Positions 48,619 to 64,000 of a stretch of 64,000 nt of DNA are shown piece after piece (the first letter of the stretch is position 1; each line of letters begins with the position of its first letter). A program made the position numbers and the translations under genes. Under the pieces are notes generated by a model. It had not been told where the DNA came from. It saw only the letters and a program-made list of their open reading frames with translations, and did no database searches. Source of the stretch: Trichoplax adhaerens (Eukaryota; Placozoa; Uniplacotomia; Trichoplacea; Trichoplacidae); assembly GCF_000150275.1 (NCBI RefSeq), contig NW_002060951.1, positions 191,329-255,328 of the forward strand. Direction: 5' to 3'.

Positions 48619-51600
48619 ACTGTAGCCCTTAGTTAGGTCTTTAAATTTTTAAGGTATTTACTTTAAATTTGAGTGAAATTTTACGAATACAGATCACTAC
48701 AACCTTGAGCAATGGCACTTAGTATTTTATTATTATTTTTACTGCATTACTGAGTTTTTTTATTTCTTTGAAATTTCGAATACAAACTATCAGTCACTGG
48801 TACGTGTACGGTCGGTTCAACCAGTATACAGTACTAGTCATGCTGAATAGTGGTTGCGAAACACTGGTGTCTGGTAGAGTAGGGTAGAGTACCGTACTGT
48901 ACACTGTACAGTACTGTACAGTATTCACTAGTCACTACTCAGTGCTACAGTCATATGAGTCCTTCTCTCTTTCTGTACCGTGCCGCAATACGGTACTGTA
49001 CTGTATTGTACTGTACTGTACTGTACATACTGTACTGTACATACTGTACTGTACAGTACAATGTACAGTTGGCGTCGTTCCCATCGAATAGCTGCATAAT
49101 TATAACTTATGGTTTAATATGGCGACGTCCTGTAGATGTACGCAGTACGCGTATACAGAAGTTATTGGATTTGGTTGACTACAATTGTTATACATTGTAA
49201 ATTGTCAGATGTGTTAGGACAATCATTCTCTGAGAGCCAAAAGTGCTTGCTTGTTTGATAATGTAGTGTAGTACAGTATTAATGTTTTATTATTCTTGGA
49301 ATTGCCGCAAGCAAAATTAAAACAATACTGTAGAGAAAACAAGTTTAAGAATAGTCTGTCTACCGCTACAATTGACAGATTGAGACAGTAAGACGGTTAC
49401 CATGCTAATATGATAATACAAGTAGTGTATACTGTATGTTACTTTAAGTGCATATGCGCCACCTTTTCGGTGTAGCATTATTCGTATTATTTTGTTCGTA
49501 GGCATTCATAATTTTACATTGGACAGTATGTGCTTAAAATACGAGTAGTTTAGTTTTGGACGAAATGTAAAATGAAAGGTTGCATTATTTTAGTTGTACA
49601 CTTGATGAGGGTATTGTGTCCAATGTCTCATCAGGCACTTCTCGAGGTTAAGAAGTCCAGGATACTAGACAAGAAGCTAAACAATTGGTACTGTGTGATG
49701 GAGTATTAGTGTCTGTGACTCTGTAGTATCCTCGGCCGAAAGTCTGAGTAATTGATAAAGGATTAATCTCCATATGCGTACTCTGTGCTGAGCTTGATAG
49801 CGTCAAAGTAGGTCAAAAAAGCCGGAGTATAGTGCTGATTAAATATTATTAACTTCGATATGCTATTATCGTAAGATATGATCAATTCCACTATACTGGA
49901 CACATACAGTATATGATGTAGGACACTGGCAGATTCTATGTGCGGTAGCGTAGGGCTGTTGAGAAACATTGTTAGATAACCGTTTGTTTAAATATTTTGC
50001 CTGAAGGTGCACAAAGTCTGAAGGAAAATAGTAATTCATTCAGAGACCCTAATTACCCCCCTAATCATCATCAGCTGTTTCACTGTTAGCCAAGGATTGA
50101 TGTACTTGTATAGATATTTGAAAGGCGTTTATCTTTTAATTATAACTATTCCATTCGAAAGTGGTGTAATATTACTTACTTACTATCAGTCTACCACCGA
50201 TATAATGTTTAAATATATATAGGAGTTTTCGATGCAAAACTCAATCTTTCCCTCTAGTGAAAGATCATTTAGTTTTCACTATATTTTGCAATCTAGTACT
50301 TGACTGTCATTACAAAGGGCTGCCCTGGCTTCGTAATAATACTGTAATAAGAATAATATTATTATATAATGATGCAAAAAGGTAGTTTTAGCCATTTAGG
50401 CAGAATCCAATCATGCATGAATTAAAGTGAGCAAATTTAAGTCAGTACGACAGTAAGTTTTCAAAAGTGCCTGAACCAATATTGTAGGAAGCTGGACACT
50501 TCGTTCTAGAAAAGGTTAGGCATTAAAAAAAATGTTCGCTTTGTGTCGAACCGTAAATAAATAAGACTACATTTGCCTTCGGCAAGTTATTATAAGATTT
50601 CCCAAGCATGTATACGAAAGTAGCGTATTGAATAGTGCACTGCTATGCAGTACACTGGTATGTACAGTAAATGTTTACTAATGTCGTTGGCTGTTTACAA
50701 ACCAGTAGTCTTGGTGTCTCCTCATTTAAACCGTACGGCTTACGATTATGATTACTGTACAGTACAGTACTGTACTGTATGTACACTACATTGTACTGTA
50801 AAGTACAGTACAATATGATGTTGAGTTTACAGTAAGTTACTGTAATTCACTACAGTACAGTATACTGTACAGTACTGTACGGTACAGTATATCAGAAATA
50901 CGGATTGCGCCCGTGCAAAAATTTTAGATAGTGTACAGTACTGTAGCTTTGCTGTACAACTGTACAGTACTGTAGCTCTGTACTGTACAGAATTTCTCAA
51001 CAGAGTCATTGTACTGTACACTGTACAGTACGGTACAGTACAATAGGGTCTACCCGATCTACCGTAATATTTACTGTTTTAACTGCAAATCGGAAGACCC
51101 ATTTTCTTCTCAGCGGCATGCCATTCATTTACTTTGCAAATTTTTTTGTAATGATTCACAAGTATCTTTTTATTTTGGTCATTGAATCACATATAGTATT
51201 CTAACAAAAACTGCAAGTAGCTTCGTGTTTTATTTATTGCTGTATGGGATACCGTATATTACTCTATTACAGTATTTAAACTATTACGAGAGTTGCAGCC
51301 AAAGCTTGCTAAGCTAAACGTGATTCATTTATCAGATTACTCATGCATTTTGCCATCTAGAAATACATAAAAATAATACCCAATTGCGTAAGGTACAGTA
51401 CAGTACTGTAGACTATATAGTGTACGCTGAATTTACTATATTTTAGATAAAGTCAACTTGGCATAGGGTATCCTTCACCTCTTGATAGATATCTTGATAT
51501 GAGTTAAACAATCTGTATGTACAGTAAGTACTCGTATACCCTTAATAAAAAGTTAAAAAGTTTTCAATGTGTTAGATTTGTGTAATCGTGCGGAATGCAA

Positions 51601-52037
51601 AATTGGATGAGCATAAGATTATATTTAACTGATATGAAAATATGTGAGTTAGCCAGCACATGTAAAATCGTAATTCATACTGTTGTATGCACTGAAGAGT
51701 TAATGAGTGACGTCTAAATAACGCCTAGACCAGGATAGCAAAGGTGGCAAAGGAAAATGACTAAAGAACTATTACCAAATCTGCTATTATTATGCATATT
51801 AGGCTCACTATGCGGAATGGATAATTAGCTGCACAGGTCGAGGGGGGCAATCATCTCCGTCATCATTGTGCTATTATTATTACCATTATTAATGCCCTTT
51901 TTAGATATGCCAAAGCCGAGCTAAATATAATAAACAACAAGAAGGTAGAGGATGAAAGAGATTTTTTATTAAAAGGAAGAGAATAAGAAAGCGCACGCGC
52001 ATACCTATTAATGTTTACAAAGCTTCAAGTCCGCTGA

Positions 52038-60138
<8,101 letters not shown>

Positions 60139-61709
60139 TGATTTGTGTATGAAATATAATTATTGATGAAAAGTAATATATACAATATAAAGTATGTTAT
60201 TTGTATAAATTGGCGTCTTAACATGCTGTTGATCCCTGTTTAACGTTTGTATCATATATATCGATTACCGTAATAGAAAAATGGATATGACATGTCATTT
60301 GCCTCTATTTCATGTTTCCATAGAATGACTGTACTTTATTTATTAGTTATAATTATTGTTGAAGCCGGTCTTTATTGAGCTTGTTCGTAAACTAATGTGT
60401 ATACGTGTGTTATTTATTATATTAGCTACAGTACATATTTATATCATATAACGAAAGATTTCTTAATTATTTTCACTTTGGCCCACTATGTCATATCTAT
60501 TACACTATTGATATAATTCTTGTCTGTCTTTTCTAAAGCAATCTTTGTTGCTTGTACTATTTATTGCGGCTTTATAAGTTATAATAGACGCGCATTTTGT
60601 GTTTATTTGATACCAATTTGTCAGCTTATACGGTAAGGTGAATATCATTAGAAACAATTAAATTGCAGCTATAATGTTCCGTTTGTTAATTTCATCTATA
60701 CCAACATATACATACATGTAGCTGTTACGCTTCCTTCATTGATTCCGTTTGAGTCGTTGCTTAAGTTTATGATCACATCTAAAGTAAATAACTGTATTAC
60801 AATTGATGATCTGTAGCTATTCCTACAGTATTGATCGTGTGCGCTTTGTATAATGTATGCCATATTTTTGAAGTCTGTTTTATATCTGTTTATCATAATG
60901 CGACTACTACTAAAGATTGTACTAAACTGTGAGGATAGTTTGAACGACGAAAAGTATTTTATATGACTGGTTTAAAATTCAATGATTTACGTTGTAACTG
61001 TTATGACATCATATGCATAAAAGCGATCTCGTTTAATATCGTGAACGAAATCTAACCTCAATATTAAATTATATAATTTGTAATGTATTTTACCCATGGT
61101 TCGATTCCTAAAATTGCAATAAAGATCCTAAGTTTGATAAGAATCATTACGTGTCACTATATCGGATTGTTGCTTTTTAATAATGCATAGAATTTCGTTG
61201 TATTCATTGCTCGCTATATTACTTTCACTCCTCACACAATTCCGTACTCTCTTTAATACTGCACAGGAATACGGAACTTGAATATTTTTGATAGTGTCTA
61301 GTACTAGTAATGTAGTTATGAAGCAGAATATATCATAATACAAGTATCGATTTCAAATACAGTGTTACCATTACACCTGACTCAATAAATGTGATTGAAT
61401 TGGTTATAAAAATTGTGGAATTCTTATTACCTAAATGTCATAGACCGTTTTAAATGGTAATACTATCTACAAGGTTGTCATGTATCGCTCAATTACATTC
61501 TTAAAAGCAGGAGTAACTTATGAGTAATTTTTGGCTCTATAAGCCGAATTATTGCGCGTTAATGTATCTAATAATTATGATAAGTTTACCTACAATTTTC
61601 ACAAAAAATCCTTATTTTATTATCATAACGGCAATATTTATTAACAACACATAATACATACAATATTGGGTTTGATTATATAATAGTTAACGAAATATTA
61701 TTGCTTCGC
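60139..61709. other. Convergent intergenic space between ZSWIM and RPB5
   Basis: It should hold the two 3' UTRs. An AATAAA on the plus strand lies at 61118-61123, and on the minus strand AATAAA lies at 61616-61621, about 90 bases after the RPB5 stop. Short ORFs here are unsupported. Confidence 0.5.
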
Positions 61710-63683
61710 TTAAGAAACTAAGCGATATGTTATATATCTTCCTGCAGTTTCACTTGGCCTGATAATTCTTACAAACTAAAAAAGAAAAAATATTCTAATA
61801 GTTAATCTCTGAATCAGGAATAAGGAGACCAGACAATTTTCGTACCTGCCCTCTCTTTAAACCATAATAACGAGCTACAGGATCACCTACTTGAATCCTA
61901 GGTAATTGATGCTCCTTTAATTTGCTGATTAAAATGTCGAATTAAATTAATTTTGTGTTACATAGTGATTATAATAAAGTTTTGGTCCAAAATTACGAAG
62001 CTTACATACATGCATCCATGTTATGACATATCGATCAGTTAGAACTTACTATCTAGCTAGAAGCTCAGCCTTTTCTTCAGGACTCATGACTATATGTTTA
62101 GGAACTAAATGATGTTCGGTTATATTTATCATTAATTCGGATTCCATGAATGATTCCAATGTGTATTTAGGAGCCATATCGATCAAAGACTAAGAAATTG
62201 CATTGGCGATAGAATTCGAAGATTTAACATTAGAAGTATATTAGCAAGATCAATTTTGCGAATGATCTGCAAACAAACCTGTTTCGCGGTTGGAGTCATT
62301 CCAGATTGTATGATGATTATAGCGCGATTGATATTCTCTCGCTGCATTCGTTGGCAGTATCTACATAAGCAATGTTACTCGAAATTATAGCAGAATAATA
62401 TTACAAACGTCATGTAACTAAGTTGTTGTCTGAGCAACAAAAGTTTACTTTTTAATCGTGTTAATCCCCACTTTAGGCTCGTCCGGGAAGAAAACAAACA
62501 GTTGTTCTGCGTAGATATGTAAGTTATATTTAATTTACTAATGCTAACAATGCTATGACTGTTTAAGCTTGCTAGAGATATAATCTTCATACACAAAAAG
62601 CAAACTATGGAATAAAGCAGTCGGCTTGCGTGCACCGTAGACGTATTGAATAAGTTTTACCTGTAGGATCATCGATGTGATGCACCAACATGGATAATAA
62701 TCCGCGTACCTGGCTACTTTCACTATATAAGTATAAAAATGCAATTCTAGTATATACTTCTTCTACAAAGATACAAAACACAACTTAAAAAATTATGTAA
62801 TGCCAAGATAGTGGATGATTAAAGATAGATACAGTATCTGCTATTTCAAGCTGCTAAAGTAGATAGATAGGGAGTTAGTGTGTACAGAATTTATAAGACT
62901 CAATACGTAGTCAATCGTAGAGTCACATTTAACCGTAAATAATTAATTACCGCATAGATAAGCTAAACGATCTACAGTATACACGTTTAGTATTTTGTCG
63001 ATAAGGGGCCATGGGCATAAACTTATTAATTATTACAACGTTTTGTGATAACAACAAAATTAACGGTTGACCTTCTGACTGTGATATTTGCCCAAAAATT
63101 CCTCAATTGACCTATATCAATTGCTTTTATACAGTGTATATCACTGATATACGGTAATACGTAAGTTTGCAGTTATATCTTCTCGTATCAGAGGAAATAC
63201 TACGCCATTGCTGTTTTAATCTGCTGGGATACTTGAATAATTTGAAGCCCGTAGCACAGTACAATATATGAAAAAAACTGAAATGCATTCGCGTTAGATA
63301 TTAGTAAAGATGATATACACAGAACTTTGATCTTCCAGCAAAAGAGTCCACAACATACTACATACGAGTATACTAGTCGATTACAATGATGATTCTGAAA
63401 GAATTATTTGGGAGGGTATTAAAAGGTTTGTATCATCGCGGTAACTGCTGTACAGATGCTCTTTTGAAAGTAACGGAATATATAAAAGTGCCTTATACAT
63501 AATATATTCAATCAAATTTAAGAAAATTTAGTGCTATCTTTGAAAACGTGATTGAATTACATTCAGAAGTATCTATAAGATATTTTTGTATTACCTCATT
63601 TCGCTGTAAAACTGTTCATGAAATTGATCGAACGTTTGATCCAATTCTTCCTGCGATACCATATACCCTCTGTCATGGCACAT
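61710..63683 (-). CDS. POLR2E: RNA polymerase subunit RPB5, first exon missing
   Basis: Exons: 63595-63683, 62661-62713, 62449-62506, 62279-62360, 62050-62189, 61846-61924 and 61710-61775 (stop at 61710-61712), all phase-compatible. RPB5 is shared by RNA polymerases I, II and III. Recognised blocks in order: [117 protein letters not shown] and [14 protein letters not shown]. The N-terminal jaw and the C-terminal assembly domain are both covered. The visible part starts just before CHDRG, so only about the first 20 residues are absent; that exon is probably right of the window. It is tail-to-tail with the ZSWIM gene. Confidence 0.96.
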
Positions 63684-63767
63684 CTATAAAAGTAGGCGAT
63701 AGATACAGTAAGTTATCTTGGTTACGATTGTATCCAGAAAAGATCTATTGCAAGCCCATTCGGAGAA

Positions 63768-64000
63768 GTTTTAATTACAAGGACTATAACCTTTTGGCAA
63801 TACTACTGCATAAGACTCAAGCAATACAGTCGATGATGAACTGATCACTGATCGGGTAGTGATGTAGTATCGCAAGTGGACAATATATAACTATATATAG
63901 TTTTAATTACAAGGACTATAACCTTTTGGCAATACTACTGCATAAGACTCAAGTAACACAGTCGATGATGAACTGATCACTAATCGGGTAGTGATGTAGT
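63768..64000 (+). repeat. 132-bp tandem repeat, at least 1.8 units
   Basis: The unit beginning GTTTTAATTACAAGG starts at 63768 and again at 63900, with about four differences over the 101 bases visible. It runs off the window edge, so the array may be longer. It lies between RPB5 exon 2 and its missing first exon. Confidence 0.9.

Larger units (their letters stand above)
47845..51410. repeat. (TACTG)n / (CAGTA)n pentamer clusters, intergenic
   Basis: Short arrays of TACTG and its complement CAGTA, often flipping orientation so that GTACTGTACAGTAC-type palindromes form. Densest at 47845-48045, 48083-48160, 48892-49068, 50754-50890, 50934-51045 and 51393-51410. ORFs found here (rich in CTVLYCTVQY-like strings) are translations of the repeat, not genes. 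Confidence 0.9.

Noticed and set aside
47815-49200. ORFs rich in Cys, Thr, Val and Tyr (also 50827-51021 and 55641-55838)
   Set aside because: They are direct translations of the TACTG/CAGTA repeat on either strand.
61099-61109. GGTTCGATTCC, a tRNA B-box-like string
   Set aside because: No A box or cloverleaf can be drawn upstream. A similar GTTCGAATCC string within family 1 LTRs is likewise not a tRNA.

Overview
The window is eukaryotic and almost certainly animal. It is strongly AT-rich. Its genes are split by short introns with GT-AG (once GC-AG) junctions, and the gene content is metazoan: CCDC78-like, PHF24-like, a rhodopsin-type GPCR, a selenocysteine glutathione peroxidase with a SECIS element, ZSWIM4/5/6-like and RPB5. 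Short introns, few repeats and an early-metazoan gene set suggest an early-branching animal. Placozoa is my best guess, but it is an inference and not proven. All exon structures were assembled by hand from reading frame, splice motifs, intron phase and remembered family sequence; none was checked by search or transcript data.

Layout. (1) 113-4724, +: 3' part of a CCDC78-like coiled-coil gene with a solo LTR in one intron. (2) 8046-11426, -: a PHF24-like gene (PHD finger plus four EF-hands), with a 50-base assembly gap and a diverged LTR-like repeat in its last intron. (3) 11.4-34.7 kb: a long stretch with no gene I can support, holding three more solo LTRs with perfect target duplications and a palindromic element. 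(4) 34740-35882, -: a largely single-exon class A GPCR with altered signature motifs. (5) 36-43 kb: mostly empty, with a second copy of the diverged LTR-like repeat. (6) 43235-46477, -: an 11-exon gene joining a DEP domain, a PH domain and a GPX4-type glutathione peroxidase. It has an in-frame UGA at the catalytic position and a good SECIS hairpin in the 3' UTR. (7) 46.8-55.9 kb: a block rich in the pentamer TACTG in both orientations, with two large hairpins and a hAT-like MITE. It covers the space upstream of the next gene and most of that gene's first intron. (8) 52041-60138, +: a complete seven-exon ZSWIM4/5/6-like gene. (9) 61710-63683, -: RPB5 (POLR2E), complete except for its first exon, tail-to-tail with ZSWIM. 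(10) The right edge is a 132-bp tandem repeat.

The genes are unrelated housekeeping, signalling and cilium-associated loci and do not form a pathway. The most notable item is the DEP-PH-selenoGPx gene. The GPx part has no usable start codon in its first exon, and every visible junction from the DEP exon to the GPx exons is phase-compatible (one internal junction lies in an assembly gap). A membrane- or signalling-targeted selenoperoxidase is therefore the simplest reading.
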